64,000 bases of DNA from RGIG4576 sp045656705. GTDB taxonomy: Bacteria > Bacteroidota > Bacteroidia > Bacteroidales > Muribaculaceae. Under the pieces are notes generated by a model that searched no databases, had not been told where the DNA came from, and saw nothing but the letters and a program-made list of their open reading frames with translations. Location of the stretch: contig JAZORR010000013.1 in the NCBI GenBank assembly GCA_045656705.1, forward strand, positions 19,990 to 83,989, read 5' to 3'. Made by a program: the position numbers and the translations under genes. Below are positions 1 to 9,070 of the stretch, in pieces; within the stretch, counting starts at the first letter, position 1, and each line of letters begins with the position of its first letter.

Positions 1-1818
1 TTCGTTCTTAGAGTAAGAGTTATTATTACCGCTTAGGCTCACAGCAGAAAGGTTGTTGCCAGAAAGGTCGAGAGAACGCAAGCAACGGTTCCATACCAAG
101 TCGATAGTGTAGAAACCAGCGTTAACAAGAGCCAATTCACGCAAAGAAGGCATCTTAGTAACGTCTACGCTATACATAGGAATGTCCTTAGTAGCAATAG
201 CCGTAACAGTAACTCCTTCAGGAGCATACAAAATCACTTGACCATAACCAGCCTTCTTACCTACAACGTTTGCAGCAGCAGGAGTAAGAGAAGTGGTAGC
301 AGTGAAAGGCACTTGCACTTGGTCACCAAAGTCAACGAAGAATTGGATAGGATTTTGCTCGGTAGCACCTTCGATACCAACACTAAATGCAACATCATCA
401 CCTGGGTTCAAAGCAGAAGAGAAGTTGAATACATTAGTAGGCTTGCCGAATTCGGTAGCAGTCTTCACCATGAACTTAGAAGTAACAAGGTAGTTTTCGT
501 TGAAAAGTGAGTTAGCGAAAACTACTTGAATAGAGTCGGTGTGAGTCTTCAACATCTTCAACTTACCATCGGCATAAGTGTAGTAGCTATCATCAAGAAG
601 AGAAGAAACGCTATCGTTGTATTCAGAAATAGCATATACAGCTACGTCGGTAACAGTACCTTCACGAAGAACACGCTTGCTGAAGTCGAATTCGTGGCCT
701 TGTGGATAAGACTTATCCATCTTCATTGGGCGTTGGTTGTAGTAGTAAGTGTTCCAAGTACCTGGATTCACAGGCAAAGTAGCGTAATCCATGTAGTTAT
801 TGTTCAAATACACTTGATACAAAGTGTTCATACAGCTTGACAAGTCGATAGAAGTCAAGTAGTTGTCTTGAGCATCAAGGTATTGAAGTTTCTTGTTCTT
901 AGAAAGATCAAGTTCAGTAAGTTTGTTACCACCACAGAATAGGTAGTAAAGGTTAGGGTTATTAGAAACATCAAGCTTTTCAAACTTATATTCGTTGTTG
1001 TAAGCACCGATGTGAGTACAGTACAACTCTCTCAAATATTGGTTCTTACTTACGTCGATAGAAGTAACCTTAGTTTCAGAAACGTTAAGAATCAAAAGAT
1101 TAGGGTTCTTACTTACGTCTACACTTGACACATTAGTAACGTCGAGAGTAAGGCGTTGAAGGTAAGGACATCCTGTAGGGTCGATTTGAGTAAGGCTCAC
1201 ATTGTGGTAACCGTCAAACGACATCATGTTAGGATAGTCTGAAAGGTTGAAGTTAGGATCCATGTGATCGATGATGCTCACTTCAAGGATATACAAATCA
1301 GGCTTGTTAGCACCAATTACAAGAGGAGTTTCAGCAGTGAAAGTGTTGTCGCTCAAGTAAAGGGCACGAAGCTTAGTTTGCTTAGAAAGGTCGAGACGCT
1401 TCAATTCGTTGTGACTAAGGTCAAGGATATCAAGTTCCACGCCTTCACCAAATTCAATCCACTCGATATAACAACCACTTGCGTTCAAATAGTCGATTTC
1501 TGATGGATCACCATAAATATTTACGATACCATCCTTAGAAACAGTACATTCGATATAAGTACCTGTGATGCTACCAGCACCTTCGTCGTAAGAAGCAGGC
1601 ACAAGAACATACTCAGAAGCACCAAAACCACAATCTACATCTACATAACAAGTATCCATAGAACCAAGCACAAGCGAGAACACATTACTTGCGCCATAAG
1701 TGTCGTAGATATTTGTTTTGAAGGTGATTGCAGGCTTCATGTCGGTTTGTGCATTAGCAGCAAACGGCATAACTGCCATAATAATGGCAAGAGCCAATAC
1801 ATTAAAAATCTTCTTCAT
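1..1818 (-). CDS. secreted leucine-rich-repeat protein, 3' end outside window
   Basis: The frame is open from the ATG at 1816-1818 to the left edge (606 codons, no stop seen). Residues 1-23 are a Sec signal peptide (MKKIFNVLALAIIMAV..., cleavage after ANA). From about residue 110 the protein is a series of leucine-rich repeats of the form LxxLDLSxNxxLxxL, broken near residues 360-560 by a beta-rich insert and then resumed. Bacteroidota LRR proteins of this kind are exported surface proteins, often anchored by a T9SS sorting domain, which would lie in the missing part. It lies just downstream of the subtilase at 1891-4191 on the same strand, with a terminator hairpin between. No enzymatic motif is visible. 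Product class is fairly sure; function is unknown. Confidence 0.8.
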   Translation of the reverse strand, partial: MKKIFNVLALAIIMAVMPFAANAQTDMKPAITFKTNIYDTYGASNVFSLVLGSMDTCYVDVDCGFGASEYVLVPASYDEGAGSITGTYIECTVSKDGIVNIYGDPSEIDYLNASGCYIEWIEFGEGVELDILDLSHNELKRLDLSKQTKLRALYLSDNTFTAETPLVIGANKPDLYILEVSIIDHMDPNFNLSDYPNMMSFDGYHNVSLTQIDPTGCPYLQRLTLDVTNVSSVDVSKNPNLLILNVSETKVTSIDVSKNQYLRELYCTHIGAYNNEYKFEKLDVSNNPNLYYLFCGGNKLTELDLSKNKKLQYLDAQDNYLTSIDLSSCMNTLYQVYLNNNYMDYATLPVNPGTWNTYYYNQRPMKMDKSYPQGHEFDFSKRVLREGTVTDVAVYAISEYNDSVSSLLDDSYYTYADGKLKMLKTHTDSIQVVFANSLFNENYLVTSKFMVKTATEFGKPTNVFNFSSALNPGDDVAFSVGIEGATEQNPIQFFVDFGDQVQVPFTATTSLTPAAANVVGKKAGYGQVILYAPEGVTVTAIATKDIPMYSVDVTKMPSLRELALVNAGFYTIDLVWNRCLRSLDLSGNNLSAVSLSGNNNSYSKNE

Positions 1819-1830
1819 ATTATTATTAGT

Positions 1831-1868
1831 AAAAAATCATTAGCCCAATAAGCCTATCAAGCTAATGA
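1831..1868 (-). terminator. Rho-independent terminator of the subtilase gene
   Basis: TCATTAGC (1837-1844) pairs with GCTAATGA (1861-1868). On the minus strand the hairpin is followed by a run of six T (1836-1831). It ends only 12 bp before the start codon of the LRR gene, so that gene depends on read-through or on a promoter overlapping the hairpin. Confidence 0.6.
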
Positions 1869-1890
1869 TATAGTTAATTTTAGTATATTA

Positions 1891-4191
1891 TTACTTTACA
1901 GCAATTTTTTGGCTGTGAACGCCATTTACATTAAGTACATACACGCCAGCTTCAAGATTAGAAGCATCTACAGAGATTTCGTCGCCTTGAGCTTCTACAG
2001 CCTTAACCACTTGGCCTTGCATATTGTAAACCAATACATTTAGGCTTTCGGCACCACCCAAGAACACATTATAGATATTCTTACCAGAAACAGAAACCAT
2101 TAGACGGTCGGCATTAGCAGCGATGTCCTTGATGCCAGAGTTGTTGGCACGGCGGATAACTTCCTTAAGACCAGCATAAGCGTCGAACTTACCAGCACCC
2201 CACTTCACAGGATCGCCAGCGTAGCTTGTAACATATTTATCCTTAACAGCAGTAGCTTGGATAATTTCCAAAGCTTCAGTTACAGTAAGGTTAGGATTAG
2301 CTTCGAGCCACAAAGCCATAGCACCAGTGACTACAGGAGTAGCCATAGAGGTACCAAGTTGTTGGTGCCAATAGTAAGTAGTACCGTTTTGGCTCAACTT
2401 AGCTTGAAGAGCTTCGTTAGGAAGCTTTTCGCTGTTCACATAAGAAGTGCTTACAGAAGAAATCACAGTAGAACCAGGAGCACAAATGTGAGGAAGGTTC
2501 TTACCATTGATAGTAGTACCATAAGAAGAGTAGCTTGATACTTCACCCAAAGGATAAGAGTTTTGACCGTAAGTGTAGCTTACCTTGTCGAGTGACCACC
2601 ACTTGTCGCGAGTGTTGTAAGAACCAACGATGATGATGTTGTCGCCAGTAGCAAGGTCGTTGATAGTACCATTAGTGCTACCATTGTCCCAACCAGAGAA
2701 GTTGTAGCTATCGAAGCTTGTGTAGTAACCATCACAGAATGCATCGATGCGTTGACCTTCCTTACCATTGATTTCGAAACCAAGGATGTAGTTAGCAGTA
2801 GCATTAGAAGTAGGATTATCCCACAAGAAGTAATCGAGAAGAGTAACATAACGGCCAGTGTATTCATCGAACCAAGAACCGACACCACAATAACCCTTGA
2901 ATGCTTGAGTGAAGCTCATGTGAGTGATATCACCAGATTGAGCTTGATCAGGCGATGCTACATAAGTAGGATATCCATTAGTGTTTCCTTCGATACCAAA
3001 AGAATAAGATTGCTTATTACGAGACTTGTTCCACACCTTGATGCTTGCCTTGAACTCAGTAGAGTCATTGCTATAGATGTAAACTTGACCGTAACGAAGG
3101 TTAGGATATTCTGGGAAGTAATTAGCATACATTGGGTAGATGAAAGACTTCATTGTGTTGCTGTTGTCGGCAGAAAGAGTCTTAGTGATAGCGATAGGAA
3201 GGTTACCTTCGTTACCAGCAGCCATACAGATGATAGCTTCTTCACCAGCAAGAGCCAAATATTGGTTCATCACGCCAGAACCGTCGTGAGGACCAACGTT
3301 AGTACCTACAGAAAGGTTGATAACAGCAGGCTTACCAGTCTTCCAAGAGTGGTCGAGGATACCTTCAATACCATAAGCGATAAGCATTTCGCTCAAATCA
3401 CCACAAGAAGCAGCGATATCAGCTTCGTAGGCCATACCATAGTATGGGTTAGCCATTTCGCTTACATCACCCACAGCGATGTTATTGCCCTTTTGGTGAG
3501 CAGCGATAAGATTACCCTTATAACCACCAGCCATAATACCAGTAGTGTGAGTACCGTGATATTCAACAGGATCGTCGGTAGTAAATTGATCTATTTTGCC
3601 GCTATAATTATCTACAGTGAAGCCTTCGCTTGAGTTGTTGTCCATGTAGATGTGAGTAAGGTGTGTGAAGCGAGAAGTACCATCTTCCTTCTTGAAGTTG
3701 ATGTGGTTTGGTTCGATACCACCATCCACAATACCCGCAATTACACCTTTACCAGTGTAGGCTTGAGGAAGACCTTCACCAGCGTGAATCTTAGCAGCCC
3801 CAGTGACACGGCGCACAGTGTCCATCTTAGCAGTCAATGGACGAGAAAGTTGTAGCTTATTTACAGCACGCAACGCAGAGATGCGTTCTACGTCGTTAAT
3901 AGGCATAGACACAAGAGCAATGTTGCCACGCACGCGAACTACATTTACGCCTTCAGCAGCAAGTTCGTCGGCAGAAGCACCATCGTTAAGCTTAATCAAA
4001 CCAGTGATGTGATTTGTAGGAATGCCATATTGCTTCAAAGCCTTAGCTTGAAGATTCTTTCCTGGCATTTCAATTTGTTGCATTGCTTTGTGGCGACGCA
4101 AGATAGCACGATTATCCATGCTCAAGCTTGATTCTGCAGATATCGACATCGCAAAACCCGCCATAAGTACACTTAAAAGGATTTTTTTCAT
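1891..4191 (-). CDS. S8 family serine peptidase (subtilase) with T9SS sorting domain
   Basis: A 766-residue secreted subtilisin-like protease. Residues 1-19 are a signal peptide. The catalytic triad is visible: Asp156 in GIVDGGIE, His212 in YHGTHTTG, Ser615 in LGTSMATP, with oxyanion Asn327 in AAGNEGN. The roughly 200 residues between Asn327 and Ser615 hold a long beta-rich insertion, common in Bacteroidota subtilases. The end (about 690-766) is a type A T9SS C-terminal domain with the pattern VYNMQGQVVK...LEAGVYVLNV and a terminal Lys, so the enzyme should cross the outer membrane through T9SS and be anchored or released there. Its natural substrate cannot be inferred. Confidence 0.93.
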   Translation of the reverse strand: MKKILLSVLMAGFAMSISAESSLSMDNRAILRRHKAMQQIEMPGKNLQAKALKQYGIPTNHITGLIKLNDGASADELAAEGVNVVRVRGNIALVSMPINDVERISALRAVNKLQLSRPLTAKMDTVRRVTGAAKIHAGEGLPQAYTGKGVIAGIVDGGIEPNHINFKKEDGTSRFTHLTHIYMDNNSSEGFTVDNYSGKIDQFTTDDPVEYHGTHTTGIMAGGYKGNLIAAHQKGNNIAVGDVSEMANPYYGMAYEADIAASCGDLSEMLIAYGIEGILDHSWKTGKPAVINLSVGTNVGPHDGSGVMNQYLALAGEEAIICMAAGNEGNLPIAITKTLSADNSNTMKSFIYPMYANYFPEYPNLRYGQVYIYSNDSTEFKASIKVWNKSRNKQSYSFGIEGNTNGYPTYVASPDQAQSGDITHMSFTQAFKGYCGVGSWFDEYTGRYVTLLDYFLWDNPTSNATANYILGFEINGKEGQRIDAFCDGYYTSFDSYNFSGWDNGSTNGTINDLATGDNIIIVGSYNTRDKWWSLDKVSYTYGQNSYPLGEVSSYSSYGTTINGKNLPHICAPGSTVISSVSTSYVNSEKLPNEALQAKLSQNGTTYYWHQQLGTSMATPVVTGAMALWLEANPNLTVTEALEIIQATAVKDKYVTSYAGDPVKWGAGKFDAYAGLKEVIRRANNSGIKDIAANADRLMVSVSGKNIYNVFLGGAESLNVLVYNMQGQVVKAVEAQGDEISVDASNLEAGVYVLNVNGVHSQKIAVK

Positions 4192-4370
4192 CGTTTTTTT
4201 AAAATATGTTTAAACTGTTTCTAATTTTCATTACTAATCGGAGCAACAACTCCTTAAAGCAATTTATCTATCTACATATTGTCGGGTAACCCCCTTTATA
4301 TTTCCGTAAAAATGGAGGGAACACCGTAACGCACGATATTCCTTCCATTTAAGGGAAATTTTAGCTATAA

Positions 4371-4402
4371 AGTCCTTTAGGCCGATGATGACCTAAAGGA
4401 CT
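4371..4402 (-). terminator. hairpin downstream of the 1059-residue protein gene
   Basis: An 11-bp perfect stem, AGTCCTTTAGG (4371-4381) with CCTAAAGGACT (4392-4402) and a 10-nt loop. It lies 20 bp after the stop codon of the minus-strand gene at 4422. The T tract is weak on the minus strand, so it may act as an RNA 3' end or processing stem rather than a classic terminator. Confidence 0.5.
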
Positions 4403-4421
4403 CTCGTTTTTAAAGTATTAA

Positions 4422-7400
4422 TTAAAGAACTACCTTAGTAGCCTTGTTGCCTTGCTTCTTGATGAAGATACCCTTTTCAGGATTTTCAACCTTCACACCT
4501 TGCAAGTTGTAGTATTCAACTTCAGCTTCTTCAGCTTCTACCACTTCGATAGCAGTGCTTTCGTCAACAACGAATGCATACTTGCTTGCAGCCTTAGTAG
4601 TGAATGCTTCAGTGCGTGGAAGAGCGAAACCTCTTACAAGCTCACCTGAGTTACTTACAGCGTAGATGTTACCAGCCAAGTCCCAAGCAACGTCGTTGAA
4701 GTTTTGACCGATACCATGGTTGATCTTAGCGATAGCAATCAAAAGAACATCACCATTTTCGTTGTGCTTGATATCGTAGATTGTGAAGTGACGATCGTTC
4801 TTAGCATATCCACTTGATACAGCAAGTTGCTTGCCATCAGGAGATACGCGAACACCACCACCACCACGAGCAACTAAGTCTTTATATTTTTCTTCACCAT
4901 TAGCATTGATGTAAACAAGACCTGGTTGAGCATCAGTTGGAGCTGCACGACCTTGGCTATACCAGATACCACCACGATCATCGTAAGATACGTTAGCACT
5001 TTGAGGAGCAATAGTGTACTTACCTGTTAGAGCAGCGATTTGAGCAGGAACAGGAAGAGTAGCAGCAGTACCAAGAGAATATTCATCGCAGCTTACACCA
5101 CTATATACAAATGCCCAGTGGTTTGAGAAACTTGAGATAGAAAGAAGTTTCAAATCTTCGCCAGAACCCTTAACATCGAAACCAGTGTTAGCAGCACCCA
5201 TATAAGCACCATCAGTATTAGTATACTTATAAGTAGAAGCATCGAATGTCAAACCATCAAACAAAGAGTAAAGCTTATCGTTAACAGCAAGTTCTTCGAA
5301 GCTATTAGCATACAAGATGTAATCACCCTTATCGTTCAAACGAGTCAAGAAGATGCGACCATCTTCAGCTACGCGAACGCGGCAGAAGTCAGCAGCTTTT
5401 GTAGAACCAGCCTTTTCGTGCAATGACCAACCACCTGTGAATGCATACTTACCAGTAGCATTGTTCTTGATAGGATTGAATGCAGCGTCGAATGCATATA
5501 GACCAAGACCGCCACCATTACCACTCCAATAAGCAGAATTTGTTGTCAATTGTCCTTCAGTTACGTATACATTACCGAAAGAAGCACTTTCCATATTGTT
5601 ATCAACATCAACGCCACGTGGGTGCCAGAAGCTATAGTTACCGAAGTGCTCAATAGCAGTCTTTTCAGCACCAGCCACTTCTACAGCCCAAGTGTAAGTA
5701 GCGTAAGGAAGAGAAAGGATATCGATAGATACAGTTTGTTCGCCCTTAGCAGTAGCACCTTCAGCAGTAGCCACTTCTTCGCCAGCTTCGTTAAGAACCT
5801 TAACAGTAACAGCAGTAGCGTCAGCGTTCAAAGAGAAAGTAGCGTTCAACTTACCTTCTACCACTTCGCTCTTAAGAGCATAAGCGTATGGGTTAGCAGT
5901 ACCTGCAGCAGGAGTGTAAACAGTAGTAGCAGGAGCCACGATTACAGTAGTGTTAGCGTCTACAGCAAATTCGCCAGTAGTAGCCTTACCATTTACATAA
6001 ACAACACCAGTAGTTTCAACAGCTACCATAGTACCAGCAGCCACCTTAACAGCTTCAGCCAAATTAGCATATTCCTTACCTGCGATCTTAACAACAGTAG
6101 CATCAGCAATAGAAGCAGAGATGTCGAATGTTACGTTCACACCTGGATCATTGTTCATGTATACGTTGATAACATCACCATTAGCAAGAGTCCAAGTAGA
6201 GCTTGAATAGTTGGTTACATATACACCATTGTGGTAGATACCCATTGGAGCATTGTAATCAGTGGTCATAACATACATACGGAAGTTGTTTTCACCTTCA
6301 TTGAACTTGATGATGTTTTCGCCTTGAGTTAGGTAAACTGATTCGTAGTTGTGAAGGTAAGTAATTGAGCTATAGTTATAGCAAGGTTCGTCGATGATAA
6401 CCTTAGCAGAGTAATCGTAAACGATTTCGTGAGCAGTGATCACGATCTTAGTGTCGTCAGCATTTAGGTAGATATTAGTACCATAAGGATCGTCATAACC
6501 ATAGCTGCTTGCTTCTACACCATTTACCAATACTGAAGTGATCTTGCAACCTGCAGCCTTCTTCACCTTGATAGAAGCAGCCATTTCGCTCACTTCGATA
6601 GCGTTGTCACCAGCAACCAATGCGATAGGTTGACCATAGTAGTCAGAAACTTCTACACATTGTGGATTGTCGATAGTGATAGTAGCCTTCAAAGTACCAT
6701 ACTTGTGAGCATCAAGATAGATATTAGCAGCTTCTTTCACTACGAAAGAGTATTCAGAAGAAGAAGAATAGTAATCATCTGGAGTAGTGCCGTTGATAGT
6801 GAATGCGTTGATAGCATAGTTCATATTGTCAAGCACCAAAGTAACTTGCTTACCCATCTTCACTGTGATATTGCCTTCAGCATCAAGAGCAGCTTCGTTG
6901 CCATCAACAAGAATGCCAGTCAAAGCACCCTTAGCTTCTTCGCTTGCGAATGCTACATTAAGAGCAACGTCAACATCAGGATATTCAGTTTGGATATCAA
7001 CCACGCTACCGTCGTTAACATAAAGATACCAAGTACCCCAGCTTTCAGCAACATCAACACCGTCAACAGCCACCTTATAATAAGTAACACCATAAGGAGC
7101 GCTTAGAACAAGTGGAGATTCCACTTCAGGAATGAACTTCACAGTATTAGCACCGTTTACAAGTTCGATTCTTTCGTAAGTAGAGCTTGTTTCAAGACCA
7201 CCAATCTTTTCTACATTGTCAACGTTTACAGTACAAGAAGCTGTGCGAGAGTCAGCAAGAGATACTGAAGTTACAAAGTACTTCATTGAATAAGATTCGT
7301 CAGATGGGTATTCATACAAGTAGTATGTACCATCCCAAGTGCTCGATGGAGTACCAGCTGCATTTGTAACCGACTTAATCAACGCACCAGTCTTAGGCGC

Positions 7401-7601
7401 AATATACACTGTGGTAGACTTGCCCACTTCCAATTCGAAAGTGTTGTCACCAGCAACAAGAGTTTGTTCTGACCAGTTCACTTGTACCATGACGCGTGAA
7501 GGGTCATCTACATTAATCGTAACAGAAGCAGCCTTTGCTGCAAATGACATTACTAATGCCATCACTGCTACCATGAAAATAGAGTACAGTTTTTTCATCA
7601 T
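4422..7601 (-). CDS. large secreted beta-sandwich-repeat protein with sorting-domain-like tail
   Basis: A 1059-residue exported protein of unknown function. The first ~24 residues are a signal peptide ending AAKA. Residues ~25-480 contain four to five related beta modules, each opening with a VxINVDxP-like strand (TINVDDPSR, TVNVDNVEK, TITIDNPQC, VIIDEPCYN). The middle (~560-640) is Ala/Val-rich Ig-like sequence. The part from ~650 to 1010 resembles a beta-propeller or NHL-type sheet domain with recurrent GNVYVTEG, GNIYAVSNSG and DGKQLAVSSG loops. The last 40 residues (YYNLQGVKVENPEKGIFI) follow the C-terminal sorting-domain pattern of Bacteroidales exported proteins. No catalytic motif is recognised. 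A terminator-like hairpin follows the stop. Confidence 0.75.
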   Translation of the reverse strand: MMKKLYSIFMVAVMALVMSFAAKAASVTINVDDPSRVMVQVNWSEQTLVAGDNTFELEVGKSTTVYIAPKTGALIKSVTNAAGTPSSTWDGTYYLYEYPSDESYSMKYFVTSVSLADSRTASCTVNVDNVEKIGGLETSSTYERIELVNGANTVKFIPEVESPLVLSAPYGVTYYKVAVDGVDVAESWGTWYLYVNDGSVVDIQTEYPDVDVALNVAFASEEAKGALTGILVDGNEAALDAEGNITVKMGKQVTLVLDNMNYAINAFTINGTTPDDYYSSSSEYSFVVKEAANIYLDAHKYGTLKATITIDNPQCVEVSDYYGQPIALVAGDNAIEVSEMAASIKVKKAAGCKITSVLVNGVEASSYGYDDPYGTNIYLNADDTKIVITAHEIVYDYSAKVIIDEPCYNYSSITYLHNYESVYLTQGENIIKFNEGENNFRMYVMTTDYNAPMGIYHNGVYVTNYSSSTWTLANGDVINVYMNNDPGVNVTFDISASIADATVVKIAGKEYANLAEAVKVAAGTMVAVETTGVVYVNGKATTGEFAVDANTTVIVAPATTVYTPAAGTANPYAYALKSEVVEGKLNATFSLNADATAVTVKVLNEAGEEVATAEGATAKGEQTVSIDILSLPYATYTWAVEVAGAEKTAIEHFGNYSFWHPRGVDVDNNMESASFGNVYVTEGQLTTNSAYWSGNGGGLGLYAFDAAFNPIKNNATGKYAFTGGWSLHEKAGSTKAADFCRVRVAEDGRIFLTRLNDKGDYILYANSFEELAVNDKLYSLFDGLTFDASTYKYTNTDGAYMGAANTGFDVKGSGEDLKLLSISSFSNHWAFVYSGVSCDEYSLGTAATLPVPAQIAALTGKYTIAPQSANVSYDDRGGIWYSQGRAAPTDAQPGLVYINANGEEKYKDLVARGGGGVRVSPDGKQLAVSSGYAKNDRHFTIYDIKHNENGDVLLIAIAKINHGIGQNFNDVAWDLAGNIYAVSNSGELVRGFALPRTEAFTTKAASKYAFVVDESTAIEVVEAEEAEVEYYNLQGVKVENPEKGIFIKKQGNKATKVVL

Positions 7602-7941
7602 TTATATTATTTAAAAGTTAAAAAAATATCCGATAATATCTCTGCTTATGATTTTTGGCACTAATCAAATGATAATCACATCCGTATAGTTACGAAAAAT
7701 CACGCAAATATACAAGAAAAATATAATACTATAATAATATTCATAAAAGTTTTTAGCAAAAAAGATGCTTTTTTCTTTGATTCTCTCTTTTTTGAGGTAG
7801 TTTAGCGACAATTTATAAGTAAATACAACTTCATAGGGGTGTATAAATTACATTCTTTTGAGAGCTATGTGAAATGTTAATTTTGTCATCTCACGATAAT
7901 TTATTACTTTTGACACAAAATACTATTATCACTTATTATTT
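7602..7941. promoter_or_regulatory. divergent promoter region, -7 box for the minus gene at 7705-7712
   Basis: A 340-bp AT-rich gap between divergent genes. On the minus strand TATATTTG (plus 7705-7712) fits the Bacteroidales -7 consensus and would give a leader of about 95 nt for the 1059-residue protein; no good -33 element was found. The rest, 7713-7880, shows no gene. Confidence 0.45.
7883..7912 (+). promoter_or_regulatory. Bacteroidales sigma-ABfr promoter of the EEP gene
   Basis: A -33 TTG at 7883-7885 and a -7 box TACTTTTG at 7905-7912, spaced by 19 nt, end 29 bp before the ATG at 7942. Both elements and the spacing fit the TTG-N19-21-TAnnTTTG consensus. Confidence 0.7.
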
Positions 7942-8985
7942 ATGAAAAAATTTAACATTATTGCGATTTTAGCTTTCATCCTTTTAGGACTGACAGCGAA
8001 TGCTCAACAAAAAAAGTATCAAGTGTATGGAGCGGCTTTCTACAACCTTGAAAACCTCTTCGATACTATCAACAATAATGGCAAGTATGACCTTGAGTTC
8101 TCACCTGCAGGTGCTCGCCAATGGAATGCCGAGAAATATTGGGCAAAAATGGAGAATATGGCAAAGGCAATCAGCCATTTCACTACTCAAGCCACACCTA
8201 AAGGCCCTGCCGTGATAGGTGTGAGCGAAATAGAGAATATCACCGTGCTCGAAGACTTGGTGAAGCATCCTCTACTTAAAGATTGGAAACTACAAATCGT
8301 GCATCACGATAGTCCCGACCGAAGAGGTGTGGATGTGGCTATGCTTTACAATCCTCGCTTCTTTAAGGTGCTAAATGTGACTAATGCCACTGTGAAGGTG
8401 GAAGGAAAGGATTACTTCCGCACTCGCGACCAGATGTGTGTGACCGGACTTATGGGTGGCGACAAGGTGAGTGTAATCATCAACCACTGGCCATCGCGTA
8501 GTGGTGGCGAAGAGGGCTCACGACCATTGCGTGCAGCAGCTGCTCATAGAGTGAAACTCACTGTGGATTCACTTCTTAACGACGATCCTAATCAAGGTAT
8601 CATCATCATGGGCGACCTCAACGACGACCCATTCAACGAAAGTGTGGCTAAGGTGCTTGGAGCAAAGAAGAACAAGAAAAAGGTGGGCAAGGGCGAACTT
8701 TACAATCCTTGCTGGAATATGCTCGACAAAGGTATCGGTTCGCTTGCTTACAAAGGAAACTGGAACTTCTTCGACCAAATCATCATTTCAGATTATTTCT
8801 TAGATGATAAAGACTCTGGAAAACTATCTTATTTCAAGACAAGTGTGCTAAACTTTGATTTCCTTATCAATCAAAGTGGACAATATAAGGGCTATCCTCA
8901 CCGCACATTCTCGGGTGGTGCATTCCTCAACGGATATAGCGACCACTTCCCTGTAGAATCATACTTCGTGAAGAAGGTGAAATAA
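7942..8985 (+). CDS. secreted endonuclease/exonuclease/phosphatase family protein
   Basis: A 347-residue protein with a signal peptide (residues 1-21, ending NA before QQK) and one EEP-fold domain. The metal and active-site motifs are present: Asn in FYNLENLFD, Glu in GVSEIEN, the RRGVDVAM strand, His in NHWPSRSGG, Asp/Asn in GDLNDDP and the terminal SDHFPV Asp-His pair. The fold covers DNases, sphingomyelinases and inositol-polyphosphate phosphatases. Bacteroidota homologues of this length are exported, so a periplasmic or surface nuclease or phosphodiesterase is most likely, but the substrate is not decided by sequence. It has its own promoter and a strong terminator after it. Confidence 0.9.
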   Translation: MKKFNIIAILAFILLGLTANAQQKKYQVYGAAFYNLENLFDTINNNGKYDLEFSPAGARQWNAEKYWAKMENMAKAISHFTTQATPKGPAVIGVSEIENITVLEDLVKHPLLKDWKLQIVHHDSPDRRGVDVAMLYNPRFFKVLNVTNATVKVEGKDYFRTRDQMCVTGLMGGDKVSVIINHWPSRSGGEEGSRPLRAAAAHRVKLTVDSLLNDDPNQGIIIMGDLNDDPFNESVAKVLGAKKNKKKVGKGELYNPCWNMLDKGIGSLAYKGNWNFFDQIIISDYFLDDKDSGKLSYFKTSVLNFDFLINQSGQYKGYPHRTFSGGAFLNGYSDHFPVESYFVKKVK

Positions 8986-9009
8986 TAGGTGAGATAAATA
9001 TATAAATAA

Positions 9010-9050
9010 AAACCGCTTGATTTACATTGATTTGTAGTATCAAGCGGTTT
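9010..9050. terminator. bidirectional terminator between convergent genes
   Basis: AAACCGCTTGAT (9010-9021) pairs perfectly with ATCAAGCGGTTT (9039-9050), a 12-bp stem with a 17-nt loop. T-rich tracts follow on both strands (plus TTTCTTGTTTG; minus TTTTTATTTAT), so it can serve both the EEP gene and the convergent U32 gene. Confidence 0.8.
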
Positions 9051-9070
9051 CTTGTTTGTATGCGTGGAGA

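Noticed and set aside
2752..3633. Long plus-strand open frame of 293 codons inside the subtilase gene
   Set aside because: It lies wholly antisense to a well-supported secreted protease and has low-complexity Ser/Thr/Val composition and no domain; it is a shadow frame.
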